48,083 nt of DNA from Cupriavidus lacunae (lineage in GTDB: Bacteria > Pseudomonadota > Gammaproteobacteria > Burkholderiales > Burkholderiaceae), in NCBI RefSeq assembly GCF_003353055.1, contig NZ_QKWJ01000043.1, forward strand, positions 11,855-59,937, given 5' to 3'. The notes beneath the pieces are model-generated. The model saw nothing but the letters and a program-made list of their open reading frames with translations. It did not search any database and was not told the DNA's origin. Positions 1-8,388 of the stretch are shown in pieces (the stretch's first letter is position 1; every line of letters starts with the position of its first letter). The position numbers and the translations under genes were made by a program.

Positions 1-1007
1 TTGACGGTGTAGCTCCCGTCCGAGTGCCTGGCCACTTCAGTCGTGGAAGTGTTTCCATTGACGTCGGTCGTACTAGCGGCGGAGCCGGTGTCGCCGTTGG
101 ATGACCAGTCGGTCCTGTCCATGGACGACGAACCGTCGGGCTTCTCATGCCTGCTGATGGTGTATTCCGTGCGTGTGCCGTCGGGATTGGACTCGGTGCC
201 GAACTCCACCGAGCTGTGCCCGTCGTCGTGCTGCCCCATCGGATTGTCCTTGTCGTCGTTGACGTCGATTTTGATCCACGACCTCGCGGGACTGATCCCT
301 TCGTCTGACACGCCCCTGGTGCTGCTTCCCGTTTCGTGGCCGCGCCCCGGCGTCGGCTCGTACGTGCGGACGATGTGGACGTGCGCGCCGTCGCGCTGGG
401 TGTAGTCCTTGACCTCCACCACCGTATCGTCCGCGCCCTTGTAGGTCCGGGACGAGGTGCCTTGCGAGTCGGGCCCGGTCCATTGCATCGTCCGCTGGCC
501 ACCGCCTTTCACGCTGGCATCGCCCAGGGCACTTCCGTCGCTGCGGAAGAAGGTGCCGTGCAGCCGGCCCTGCTTGCTTTGCCAATCCGCCGTCCAGATT
601 TCCGTGCCATCCGGCGCGGTCGCCACGGCGCGGAAGCTGCCGTCACTGTGTCGGATATAGCGCGTGGTGCGGCTCGGCCGGACGTCCTCGCGCGTCCACC
701 TGCCCGGTCCCACAGCAGGCGCCGACCAGACATCGGTGCGGGTGATGTGGGGGCTGTCGAGTTGCTGCTCCCACTCGACATTGCCGCGTGAATCGCCACG
801 CAGCCGGGACCTGCGCATGACCACGCCGCCGGCCTCCACGCGGCGCCGGATAACTGCTTCTTCGAAGCCGTCCGGGCCGATATCGATCGTGTGCAGGGCG
901 CCTCGTCCGTCATGCTCGACGAGGCTGGCCGTGCCGTCCGCGCCGGCCGAGGCCAGCGCGTAGGCGCCGGAGGTCCACATCCTGAGTCGAACCGATTCGC
1001 GCTCCAT
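1..1007 (-). CDS. Unrecognised repetitive hydrophilic protein, C-terminus beyond the left edge
   Basis: An uninterrupted reading frame of about 335 codons starts at ATG 1007-1005 and runs off the left edge of the window. A strong ribosome binding site (GAGGGAG) lies about six bases before the ATG. The protein has no signal peptide or membrane segment. It is rich in Gly, Asp, Ser, Thr, Trp and Arg, with recurring short strand-turn units such as DGSFR, DGTEI, DGTRTEY and DGSYT. These suggest a beta-rich repeat architecture, loosely like YD or wall-associated repeats. I do not recognise the family. The other three frames in this stretch hold only short ORFs, and the unbroken frame with a good RBS is the reason for choosing this one. 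The end is partial, so total length and any C-terminal domain are unknown. Confidence 0.7.
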   Translation of the reverse strand, partial: MERESVRLRMWTSGAYALASAGADGTASLVEHDGRGALHTIDIGPDGFEEAVIRRRVEAGGVVMRRSRLRGDSRGNVEWEQQLDSPHITRTDVWSAPAVGPGRWTREDVRPSRTTRYIRHSDGSFRAVATAPDGTEIWTADWQSKQGRLHGTFFRSDGSALGDASVKGGGQRTMQWTGPDSQGTSSRTYKGADDTVVEVKDYTQRDGAHVHIVRTYEPTPGRGHETGSSTRGVSDEGISPARSWIKIDVNDDKDNPMGQHDDGHSSVEFGTESNPDGTRTEYTISRHEKPDGSSSMDRTDWSSNGDTGSAASTTDVNGNTSTTEVARHSDGSYTV

Positions 1008-1982
1008 GTTTCGCTCCCTCACCTGCCACTGACATCTGAATATACTGGCCCGCCAGCCTTATCCCAAGGCTGCGTTCGCCAATCGACGGTTCGCTAACCA
1101 CAAGCCCGGCGGGATTCACGCTGTTCTCAGGGCGACGGCGGCTCTTTGCTGCCTAACCCGCCTTTTTAGGCATTTTTCGCCTTGTTCGCTTTTCGTCTCC
1201 TCTTATAGTTGATGAGCACGGAGATACAGGAATGCGACGAAAGAGCACGTCTGCTCACTCTCCGGGACAGGTACTGCCGAAATCGCGTTGCCCTTCCAGC
1301 CGTCAGGGGCTCGGAAGTGGCACCTCGAACGCCATATTACGGGCGAGAGCGCGGCCACTGAAGTCGTAGGACCGAGCCTAGGGCGGATGTTTGAACGCAA
1401 TCGGAAGGCCGTCCAGGCAAGAGAGAGGCCACAAAACGCTGTGCGCATAAGCGCGAGGCCGCAAGCCGAGATTACTTCGCCAAGGCGCGCCGGCGCACGG
1501 CCGCCGGGGTGGCAAGAGCGGTGGAAAGTAGGCCTGCGCTCGCCGATGCTTTCTCGGGTTCAGTTCCACTTATTGGGCCACGCTGACATTTGGGTGGCCG
1601 AGCCGCGCGGTCGGAGAATGACTCATCGTGGCCGGTCTCCGACGGACGCCTGCGTGAAACGGCGACCGTCTCAGACCGACCCTTTATAGAGCCATACGAC
1701 TGCGCAGCGCCGAAGGGCTGAGTCGGCCGAGATGCGGTCATCCGCTTCGGAAATGTCGATGGCCGTATCCTGGCGATAAAACTGGCCGACAGTGCAGACA
1801 CTTCGCCCCAGGAAGGAAAAAAAATGCGCCACTTTGTCGCCGTCAAACCCAGTAGTTACTGCGCAGTCAAATCCCGACGTCAAACCCGGCACCACGGCGC
1901 TTGCTGGGGACACCATTGCGCTCTAAGTTGGAGACATCCGCCCCTGTGATGGCAGGGCCGGAGTGTGCAACCGGAGACAATA
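1008..1982. other. Gene-poor intergenic stretch with a dispersed-repeat fragment
   Basis: No convincing gene is seen in these 975 bases. The short ORFs on both strands lack ribosome binding sites and recognisable motifs. The stretch contains one copy of a dispersed GC-rich sequence (1629-1682) that recurs near 23112-23166. It also provides the upstream region of both flanking, divergently oriented genes. It looks like decayed non-coding DNA. Confidence 0.5.
1629..1682. repeat. Dispersed intergenic repeat, copy A
   Basis: The last 27 bases (1656-1682, GAAACGGCGACCGTCTCAGA onward) match 23140-23166 at 25 of 27 positions in the same orientation. The preceding 27 bases are also clearly similar to 23112-23139 with one gap. 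A shorter related piece (GGCCGGTCTCCGACCGGC) is present near 2785. All copies lie between genes. The nature of the element is unknown: it may be the relic of an old insertion or a noncoding repeat family. Confidence 0.55.
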
Positions 1983-2366
1983 ATGACAACCCCGATTTCT
2001 GTCGTGAAAACAGCCTATGAGGCGTATGGCCGCGGCGACGTCAATGCCATCCTCGATCTGGTGGCCGACCAGGTTGACTGGAAGATGGTAGGGCCACCCC
2101 AGATCCCCTACACCGGGCAGCGCAACAACAAAGCGGAAGTCGCCAGCTTCTTCGCACAGCTCGCACGGGCGGATGACACGGAAATCTTCGAACCACGCGA
2201 GTTTATCGAGTCAGGTGACCATGTGGTTGTACTCGGCTTCTTACGGGGGACCACGCGTCCTGAAGGTAAGCTGGTTGAAACCGAATGGCTGCACATCTTC
2301 ACGGTCGTCGACGGTAAGATTCGGCGCTGGAAGGGCTTTGCCGATACGTCGATCCGCTTTCTATAA
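1983..2366 (+). CDS. SnoaL/NTF2-like (ketosteroid isomerase-related) protein
   Basis: The 127-residue product is a small single-domain protein of the SnoaL-like/nuclear transport factor 2 superfamily. It has the opening helix pattern VKTAYEAYGRGDVNAILDLV followed by a DQVDW strand. The C-terminal strands follow the usual pattern of a FLRGTTR/ETEWLHIFTV sheet ending in KIRRWKGFAD. Members form conical pockets that bind small hydrophobic molecules; some are isomerases or cyclases and many have no known activity. The start at 1983 is preceded by GGAG (1973-1976). An in-frame ATG 18 bases upstream has no better site. No partner gene lies close by, so the substrate cannot be inferred. Confidence 0.85.
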   Translation: MTTPISVVKTAYEAYGRGDVNAILDLVADQVDWKMVGPPQIPYTGQRNNKAEVASFFAQLARADDTEIFEPREFIESGDHVVVLGFLRGTTRPEGKLVETEWLHIFTVVDGKIRRWKGFADTSIRFL

Positions 2367-2827
2367 GGTTAGACTGGCAATCTTCCGCCAGTCGGTTGCC
2401 GACCTGAGATCGCATTTGGCTGCGCCATTTGCCTAGCCTCCGAGGACCCGCAGCGAGAATTTGTAGGCGGTTTTTCGTGTCTTTGAGTTCCCCGAAGACA
2501 CCAGTCGGGTCGTTGCGATGTATCTCCGGGATCCTGCGGACATGCCTCCGCTATGTGGGGGGAGAGGTACACGCCGTGGCTGCGGCGCCCGCCAGCACAG
2601 ACCCGGCGCGAAGGTCCGCTCCTGATTGAGTGCGCAGAGACACTGGACAATTAACGCTGTCGAAGAAAGCGGTGGTGAAGCGCGCACGCGCAACGCGGCA
2701 AGACCGTGCTGCCACGTCAGGGTGGCAGCCTACCGTGGCGTTTTTCCGGGTCGGACCTGGCGTCGAGGCGAGTCTGTGATCTTGGGCCGGTCTCCGACCG
2801 GCTCCGCTAACCCAGCCGGCAAACGCC
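2367..2827. other. Intergenic stretch without a gene
   Basis: About 460 bases separate the SnoaL-like gene from the 3' end of the LysR gene. The region holds a hairpin just after the SnoaL-like stop codon and a partial GGCCGGTCTCCGACCGGC element near 2785, related to the dispersed repeat. The overlapping short ORFs have no ribosome binding site or motif. Confidence 0.5.
2372..2393 (+). terminator. Possible terminator-like hairpin without U-tract
   Basis: GACTGGC (2372-2378) and GCCAGTC (2387-2393) form a perfect 7-bp stem with an 8-base loop, six bases after the SnoaL-like stop codon. No T-run follows, so it is not a canonical intrinsic terminator. Confidence 0.35.
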
Positions 2828-3736
2828 TCATTCCGGCGGCAGACTGGCGGTCACAGCGTCCTTCAACGCCATCAGGAACTGATCTACCGAAGGCGGCAAC
2901 CGGCGCTCTTTCATGGCCGTGATCTGCAGGCGCCGTTCGTTCAGGAGCGGCTCGTCGATCGGCTTTGCCAGCAATGAATATTCGTCTTGCATGCCCTGCA
3001 GGGCAATCGCGCTCCCTAACGTAATCGCCCCGCCAAGCGCCGCGAACTGATGCATCGCGCTCGAATTGTTGCTGGTCATCAGCGGCTCCAGGTGTCTGCC
3101 GCGAATGGAGCAGCACAAATCGATCAATTGACGCACCGTCGTTCCTCGCTCCAGAACCGCTACCGGGTATTCGAGAAGGTCGTCGAGCGTCAGTACGTCT
3201 TTCCGTGCCAGTGGATGCGAAGCCCGAAGCAGCGCGCAAACTGGTGCATTGACGCTGAATTCGACATGAACCGCCGTCGACGGCGCCGTGGTGAACGCAA
3301 GGCCCAAGTCGACCTCCCCGGTTGCCACCCAGTGCTCGACCTGAACGGGAGTTCCCGAGCGCAGGACAAAGCGCTTATGAGGATGCGCCGCATGGTAAGT
3401 GGCGAAAACGCTCGGCAGGAAATACCGGGTGAAGCCTTCGGTACACCCCACGCGCACGATGCCGCTGCCCAGCGCATGCGCCGTCGATATCTCGTTCAGT
3501 ACCGCGTCAGCGTCCATGAGCGCGCGGCGCGCATGCTGCGCGAGCAGTTCTCCGGATTCGGTCAACACCATGCCCCTTGGCATTCGCTCGAACAGCGGCG
3601 TGCCAACCTCCTCTTCAAGCTTGGCGATTTGCCGGCTGATCGCCGAGACCGCAACGTGCAGGTTTTCGGACGACGCGCTCAGTGACCCGGTGCGCGCGAC
3701 CTCGACAAAATACCGCAGGGCGATACCGTGAAGCAT
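2828..3736 (-). CDS. LysR-family transcriptional regulator
   Basis: The 302-residue product has the standard LysR layout. An N-terminal winged helix-turn-helix (about residues 5-62, with LRYFVEVARTGSLSASSENL and SAISRQIAKLEEEVGTPLFE) is followed by a periplasmic-binding-like effector domain (about 90-295). The length is typical of the family. I chose ATG 3736 because it places the start four residues before the conserved LRYFVEVA and is preceded by GGAGTGGAAGAG. A longer in-frame start at 3784 would add 16 atypical residues. The gene is divergent from an M20 peptidase and an MHS transporter, with 121 bases between, so it probably controls that pair in response to the peptidase substrate or product. 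The inducer is unknown. Confidence 0.92.
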   Translation of the reverse strand: MLHGIALRYFVEVARTGSLSASSENLHVAVSAISRQIAKLEEEVGTPLFERMPRGMVLTESGELLAQHARRALMDADAVLNEISTAHALGSGIVRVGCTEGFTRYFLPSVFATYHAAHPHKRFVLRSGTPVQVEHWVATGEVDLGLAFTTAPSTAVHVEFSVNAPVCALLRASHPLARKDVLTLDDLLEYPVAVLERGTTVRQLIDLCCSIRGRHLEPLMTSNNSSAMHQFAALGGAITLGSAIALQGMQDEYSLLAKPIDEPLLNERRLQITAMKERRLPPSVDQFLMALKDAVTASLPPE

Positions 3737-3857
3737 CTCTTCCACTCCGTTCTTGCTTTGCCATTTCGGCAATGCTATCCGCATTTTTTGAAATTGTAGA
3801 GAAATCTTGACTTCCCTAGACTTTGCATCAGATCGGAAATGGCAACCAGGAGGAGAT

Positions 3858-5309
3858 GTGAACGACAGCCCGAACACCCGCGCCGCGGCGATTGCCAACG
3901 CGTTCGAAACGTTCGATTCCGGCGACCTGCTCGCCAACCTCGAGCGCCGTGTCGCGTTTCGTACCGAAAGCCAGAATCGGTCGCAGGCGGCAATGCTCCA
4001 CGCGTACTTGTCGGACGAGATCGGTCCCGTGCTGGCGAAGCTTGGCTTTACGAGCCGACTGGTCGCCAATCCGGTGGTCGAAAGCGCGCCGTTCCTGATC
4101 GCCGAGCGCCATGAAGGCGACGACTTGCCCACCGTCCTGACCTATGGCCACGGCGACGTCGTGCGCGGCTATGACGACCAGTGGCATGACGGCTTGAAAC
4201 CGTGGGAAATCGTCGTCGACGGCGACCGTTGGTACGGCCGCGGCACCGCCGATAACAAGGGGCAGCACTCGGTGAACTTCGCGGCCCTTGCAGCGGTTCT
4301 GAAAGCTCGCGGCGGCAAGCTTGGCTACAACGTCAAGGTCATCTTCGAAACCGGCGAAGAAATAGGCTCGCCGGGTTTGAACGAAGTGTGCGCCGCGCAG
4401 CGGGACGCGCTGGCCGCCGACTTGTTTCTCGCATCCGACGGTCCACGCGTGAGCGCGGAACGCCCGACGCTGTTTCTCGGTTCACGCGGTGGCGTACCCT
4501 TCGAGCTTTTGGTGGATCTGCGTGAAGGCGGCCATCACTCAGGCAATTGGGGCGGCGTATTGCGCAACCCCGCGGTCGTGCTATCTCATGCCATTGCAAG
4601 CCTGGTGGACCGCGACGGCCGCATCGCGGTCGATGGGCTCCGGCCGCCGCCGATCCCGGCCGCCGTGCGCCGCGCGCTCGCCGACATCGAACTGGGCCGC
4701 GACGAGACTTCTCCCGAGATCGACCCAACTTGGGGCGAACCCGGACTGAGTCCCACTGAACGCGTCATCGGATGGAATGCGCTCGAGGTGCTCGCAATCA
4801 AGTCCGGTAACGCGGACGCCCCCGTCAACGCCATTCCACCTTTCGCAAAGGCCGTTTGCCAATTGCGCTTCGTCGTCGGTACGGACTGGGAGCGTATCGG
4901 CGAACATCTCGAAAATCATTTCGCGCGCCTGGCATTCACGCAGGTGCAGGTCAAAGTCTCATCGGGCACCGCGGCAACCCGGCTCGACCTCGACGACCCG
5001 TGGGTCCATTGGGCGCTCGACTCGATGCGCGCGACGACCGACAAAAAACCGGCGCTACTGCCAAATCTCGGGGGCACCGTACCGAACGATGTTTTTGCCA
5101 AGACCCTTGGCCTGCCGACGCTCTGGGTTCCCCACTCGTACCCCGCCTGCAACCAGCATGCGCCGAACGAGCATCTGCTCGGCTCCGTGGCCCGCGAAGC
5201 GCTCGGGCTGATGGCCGGCCTGTGGTGGGACCTGGGCGACGCCGGCCGCGCCATCGTTGCAACACACTCAAACGGCGCCCGGAACATCGCGCCGCAATCC
5301 ATCCTGTAG
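3858..5309 (+). CDS. M20-family metallopeptidase (ArgE/DapE/carnosinase-like)
   Basis: The 483-residue product is a dinuclear zinc hydrolase of family M20. The metal and catalytic motifs are visible in order: HGD (His98, Asp100), the bridging Asp132 in GTADNKG, the Glu pair 167-168 in ETGEEIG, a SDGPR motif near residue 195, and a late His in the HSYPACNQHAPNEH segment. The insertion dimerisation domain lies in between. Family members cleave amide bonds in acyl-amino acids or dipeptides. The start is taken as GTG 3858, preceded by AGGAGG at 3848-3853. A TTG 51 bases upstream is in frame but lacks such a site. The MHS transporter follows after nine bases, so the two are very likely cotranscribed: import of an amide substrate followed by hydrolysis. 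Exact specificity cannot be read from the sequence. Confidence 0.93.
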   Translation: MNDSPNTRAAAIANAFETFDSGDLLANLERRVAFRTESQNRSQAAMLHAYLSDEIGPVLAKLGFTSRLVANPVVESAPFLIAERHEGDDLPTVLTYGHGDVVRGYDDQWHDGLKPWEIVVDGDRWYGRGTADNKGQHSVNFAALAAVLKARGGKLGYNVKVIFETGEEIGSPGLNEVCAAQRDALAADLFLASDGPRVSAERPTLFLGSRGGVPFELLVDLREGGHHSGNWGGVLRNPAVVLSHAIASLVDRDGRIAVDGLRPPPIPAAVRRALADIELGRDETSPEIDPTWGEPGLSPTERVIGWNALEVLAIKSGNADAPVNAIPPFAKAVCQLRFVVGTDWERIGEHLENHFARLAFTQVQVKVSSGTAATRLDLDDPWVHWALDSMRATTDKKPALLPNLGGTVPNDVFAKTLGLPTLWVPHSYPACNQHAPNEHLLGSVAREALGLMAGLWWDLGDAGRAIVATHSNGARNIAPQSIL

Positions 5310-5318
5310 GCTGAAATC

Positions 5319-6593
5319 ATGCAGAAAAAGCCCCTCAGCCTGACGCAGATCGTCGTCGCCACTTCGGCCGGCAATGCGCTTGAATGGTTTGATATCGCCA
5401 TCTACGCCTTCTTCGCCGTCTACATCGCAAAGAACTTCTTCCCGACCGTCAATGAGACAGCTTCCATGCTGCTCACTTTCGGCTCATTCGGCGCATCCTA
5501 CCTGGTGCGCCCGCTCGGCGGCATGGTGCTCGGCGCTTACGCGGACAAGCACGGACGCAAGGCTGCCCTGTTGCTGACGGTCGGGCTCATGATGATCGGC
5601 ACCGCCATCATCGCGCTCATCCCGACCTACGAGACCATCGGTATTGCAGCGCCCATCGGCGTCTTTGTCGCGCGTTTGATTCAAGGCTTCTCGGCGGGCG
5701 GTGAATTCGGCGCCTCCACAGCCATGCTCATCGAGCACGCGCCCCATCGCAAAGGGCTTCTCGCCAGCTGGCAGTTCGCCACGCAGGGCCTGGCAACGTT
5801 GATGGCGGCCACCTTCGGTTTTGTGCTCGCGAAACTCATGACGCCGGCCGCGCTCGAGGCGTGGGGCTGGCGTGTGCCGTTCTTCTTTGGGCTGCTGATT
5901 GGCCCGGTCGGCTTGTATCTTCGCCGGTTCCTGGAAGACGCTCCCGACTTCACCGAGGCCAGGCACACCACGACGCCGATTCGCGACGTCTTCGCGACGC
6001 AAAAGCTCATGCTGCTGGTGTCCATCGGCGCGCTGACTGTCTCGACGGCGGTCAACTATCTCGTGCAATACGTGCCGACCTTTGCGATTCGCCAGTTGCA
6101 TCTGGATGCTTCCACAGGGTTTGCCGCAACCATTCTGGGGGGCGTGATCCTGACCGTCGTCACGCCGTTCGCCGGATACCTGTCGGACCGCGTCGGCCGG
6201 CTAAAGCAGATGTCGCTGGCAGCGCTGCTTTTTCTGGTCACTGGCTACCCGGCGTTCTCGTATGTCGTCGCGCACGTCTCGGTGACGGCGTTGTTCGTGC
6301 TGGTGGGTTGGCTCGCACTTTTGAAGGCGATTTACTTCGGCGCCTTGCCCGCCCTGATGTCGGAAGTTTTTCCGACCTCGACGCGTGCCACGGGCATGTC
6401 GATCGGCTACAACATTGGCGTGACCATATTCGGCGGGTTCACGCCGGCTATCATCACTTGGCTACTGAGCGTGACCGGTGACAAGAGCGCGCCAAGCTAC
6501 TATCTGATGCTGACCGCCGTGATCAGTCTTGCCGCCTTGGCTGCGGTTGGTAAGATCCAGCCCGCTCCTCGGAAAGCGGGGCTCGCGATCTGA
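5319..6593 (+). CDS. MFS transporter of the metabolite:H+ symporter (MHS) type
   Basis: The 424-residue integral membrane protein has about twelve hydrophobic segments. The MHS signature features are the N-terminal GNALEWFDIAIYAFFAVYIA and the loop GAYADKHGRKAALL, with a second conserved loop GYLSDRVGRLKQ after TM8. The RLIQGFSAGGEFGAS segment in TM5 is also characteristic of citrate, proline/betaine and shikimate-type proton symporters. It sits nine bases downstream of the M20 peptidase and is followed by a strong intrinsic terminator, so it closes that operon. A carboxylated or acylated amino-acid-like substrate is plausible from context, but this is an inference. Confidence 0.93.
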   Translation: MQKKPLSLTQIVVATSAGNALEWFDIAIYAFFAVYIAKNFFPTVNETASMLLTFGSFGASYLVRPLGGMVLGAYADKHGRKAALLLTVGLMMIGTAIIALIPTYETIGIAAPIGVFVARLIQGFSAGGEFGASTAMLIEHAPHRKGLLASWQFATQGLATLMAATFGFVLAKLMTPAALEAWGWRVPFFFGLLIGPVGLYLRRFLEDAPDFTEARHTTTPIRDVFATQKLMLLVSIGALTVSTAVNYLVQYVPTFAIRQLHLDASTGFAATILGGVILTVVTPFAGYLSDRVGRLKQMSLAALLFLVTGYPAFSYVVAHVSVTALFVLVGWLALLKAIYFGALPALMSEVFPTSTRATGMSIGYNIGVTIFGGFTPAIITWLLSVTGDKSAPSYYLMLTAVISLAALAAVGKIQPAPRKAGLAI

Positions 6594-6607
6594 GCAAGGA
6601 ATGAAAT

Positions 6608-6642
6608 GGGATCTTCACGGATCAGCGTGAAGAACCCTTTTT
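6608..6642 (+). terminator. Intrinsic terminator after the peptidase-transporter operon
   Basis: GGG-A-TCTTCACG pairs with CGTGAAGA-A-CCC around a six-base loop, with a single A/A mismatch. The stem is followed directly by TTTTT. It lies 14 bases after the transporter stop codon. Confidence 0.88.
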
Positions 6643-7404
6643 CTCAGTAATGAAACCGACATCGCTTCGTCAGATGCCCTGGGGAGCGCCGAGGTGTCCG
6701 CCGACAGCTTCAGTCAATGAGCGGGAATCCGGCCTTCTATGAGGGCAAGGATGTCAACCCCCTTCAGTATTCCCCAGTCCACGCCTGGCCCGGTTCTTCG
6801 CCGCGAAGCGTCCGGTTCCCGCGTGTTGTTCGTACTGACATGCCAGGGTCTCAGACCGCGCCGGGTCCCCACGGCGCTTGCGATAGCGCGCCGTGCGATG
6901 TGGCCTTCCGCATACAGTAGTACGTCGGCACCCGGGAATTTAAATAACATTTCGTGGCTCAATGGCTGGCCTGTCAGCACCCCTGAAAATCAACGCTTCG
7001 CGACACGCCTCGCGGCGGGCCACGCATGACTCGGGGACATTGCGAATCGCTAATTCTTACAACGTCGGGGACTTGCACCCCTTGAACAAGGTTTCCCGGC
7101 GCACACTGTATGGATATACAGTAAGCGAGCATGTTCCCCCCGACGCCTCGAAGGACCGTTTCGGGTCGTGTAGGAAACCGGAATTAGCTGGACTACGTAC
7201 CGGTTCGCTGGACTGGGATTTCAGAATTGGCTGGACTGGCGTGCAGCGCCAGGGCGGAGCGGCGTTGGGCCGCTGCCGGCTAGCGCCGGTCGTCATTCCA
7301 AGCCCCCGGCGCATGCGCATTTCGGATGGCTGAAAGTCGCATTCCGGTTCGTAGCCCGCCCAACACCTTCGTAGACTCCATGCATTCCAACAAGCGGAGT
7401 GCAC
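6643..7404. other. Gene-free region with a LexA-like box and decayed mobile-element-like sequence
   Basis: About 760 bases without a supported gene. It contains a near-perfect LexA box at 7104-7123. The box is followed by ATG 7130, which opens only a short frame ending within about 60 bases. The stretch near 7171-7245, with three short repeats of TGGCTGGAC/GCTGGACT (AATTAGCTGGACT, GTTCGCTGGACT, ATTGGCTGGACT), resembles the terminal repeats of an insertion element, but no transposase is left. The final 60 bases are the leader of the Bug-type binding-protein gene. Confidence 0.45.
7104..7123. promoter_or_regulatory. Candidate LexA (SOS) box
   Basis: CTGTATGGATATACAG at 7106-7121 matches the CTG-N10-CAG LexA consensus with an alternating TA core and flanking TA/TA. 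It differs from the ideal CTGTATATATATACAG at only two central positions. It lies nine bases ahead of ATG 7130 on the + strand, where an SOS-gene promoter would be expected. No intact SOS gene follows. Confidence 0.6.
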
Positions 7405-8388
7405 ATGTCCATCCTGTCCATTTCAACGAGCAAGGCCCGCTGCGCCGTGCTGGCGGCCGCGGCCGCAGCAAGTTGCGTCGCCGCGTATGCGGAAACCTGG
7501 CCATCAAAGCCGATCACCGTGGTCGTGCCATTTCCGGCTGGCGGCGGTACCGATCTGGTGGTTCGCTCCATCCAGCCGCTGTTGCAGCGTGAGCTCGGCC
7601 GCCCCGTCGTGATCGACAATCGCAGCGGCGCAGGCGGCACGCTTGGGTCTGCCTATGTCGCGCGGGCTGCGGCCGATGGATATACGGCCGGCGTCGTCAC
7701 GACGAGCACGCACGCGGTAAGCGTCGCCCTATATCCAAAGCTGACGTACAACCCGGCGAAGGACTTCGCCTATGCCGGATTCATTGGCACGTCGCCTTAT
7801 GTGCTGGCCGTCAACAACACCTTGCAGGTGGCGGATGCCAAGGCGCTTGTCAGCAGACTGAAGGGCGACAAGGCGCAGCACAGCTTCGGTTCAGTTGGTG
7901 TCGGCACCGTGTCGCACCTGATGGGCGAGCAGTTTCAGAAGCTCGTCGCCGTGCCGATGGTTCACGTCCCGTATCGCGGTGCGGCGCCGGCGTACACTGA
8001 TCTAATTGGTGGACAGGTGCAAATCATGTTCGACAATCCGGTGGGACTGGCGCCATACATCAAGGCACACAAGATTGCCGCCATTGCCCTGACCGCTCCG
8101 ACACCACTGCTGCCCGATGTACCGACGTTCGCCAGCCAGGGCGTGCCAGGCTTCGAGCAGCAACTGTGGTATGGCATCGCCTTTCCCAAGGGAACGCCCG
8201 CTGCGATCGTCGATCGCTTCAATGCAGCACTGAACAAGGTGCTTTCTGACAACGCGGTCGTGGCCGATCTATCGAGCAAAGGTGTGACGGCGCGCCCCGG
8301 TACACCCGCCGCACTGCAGGCCGCGGTTCAAGCAGACATCCCGTACTGGGGCAAGATTGCCAGTTCCGTGGGAGCTACAGGTGAGTAA
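7405..8388 (+). CDS. Bug-family (TctC) periplasmic solute-binding protein
   Basis: The 327-residue product starts with a Sec signal peptide (about residues 1-27, ending near AAYAE). It continues as a tripartite tricarboxylate transporter receptor-type protein: KPITVVVPFPAGGGTDLVVR, the NRSGAGGTLGSAYVARAAADGY loop, a YRGAAPAYTDLIGGQVQ segment and a late KGVTARPGTP region. Such proteins bind carboxylates, amino acids or aromatic acids with two bridging waters. ATG 7405 is preceded by GGAG at 7396-7399. No TctA/TctB membrane genes are adjacent, as is usual for orphan Bug proteins in Burkholderiales. The stop codon overlaps the start of the next gene, which indicates one operon with the PhzF- and RidA-type genes. 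Confidence 0.94.
   Translation: MSILSISTSKARCAVLAAAAAASCVAAYAETWPSKPITVVVPFPAGGGTDLVVRSIQPLLQRELGRPVVIDNRSGAGGTLGSAYVARAAADGYTAGVVTTSTHAVSVALYPKLTYNPAKDFAYAGFIGTSPYVLAVNNTLQVADAKALVSRLKGDKAQHSFGSVGVGTVSHLMGEQFQKLVAVPMVHVPYRGAAPAYTDLIGGQVQIMFDNPVGLAPYIKAHKIAAIALTAPTPLLPDVPTFASQGVPGFEQQLWYGIAFPKGTPAAIVDRFNAALNKVLSDNAVVADLSSKGVTARPGTPAALQAAVQADIPYWGKIASSVGATGE

Noticed and set aside
1288..1846. Overlapping short ORFs on both strands
   Set aside because: No ribosome binding site or domain, and they overlap a dispersed repeat.
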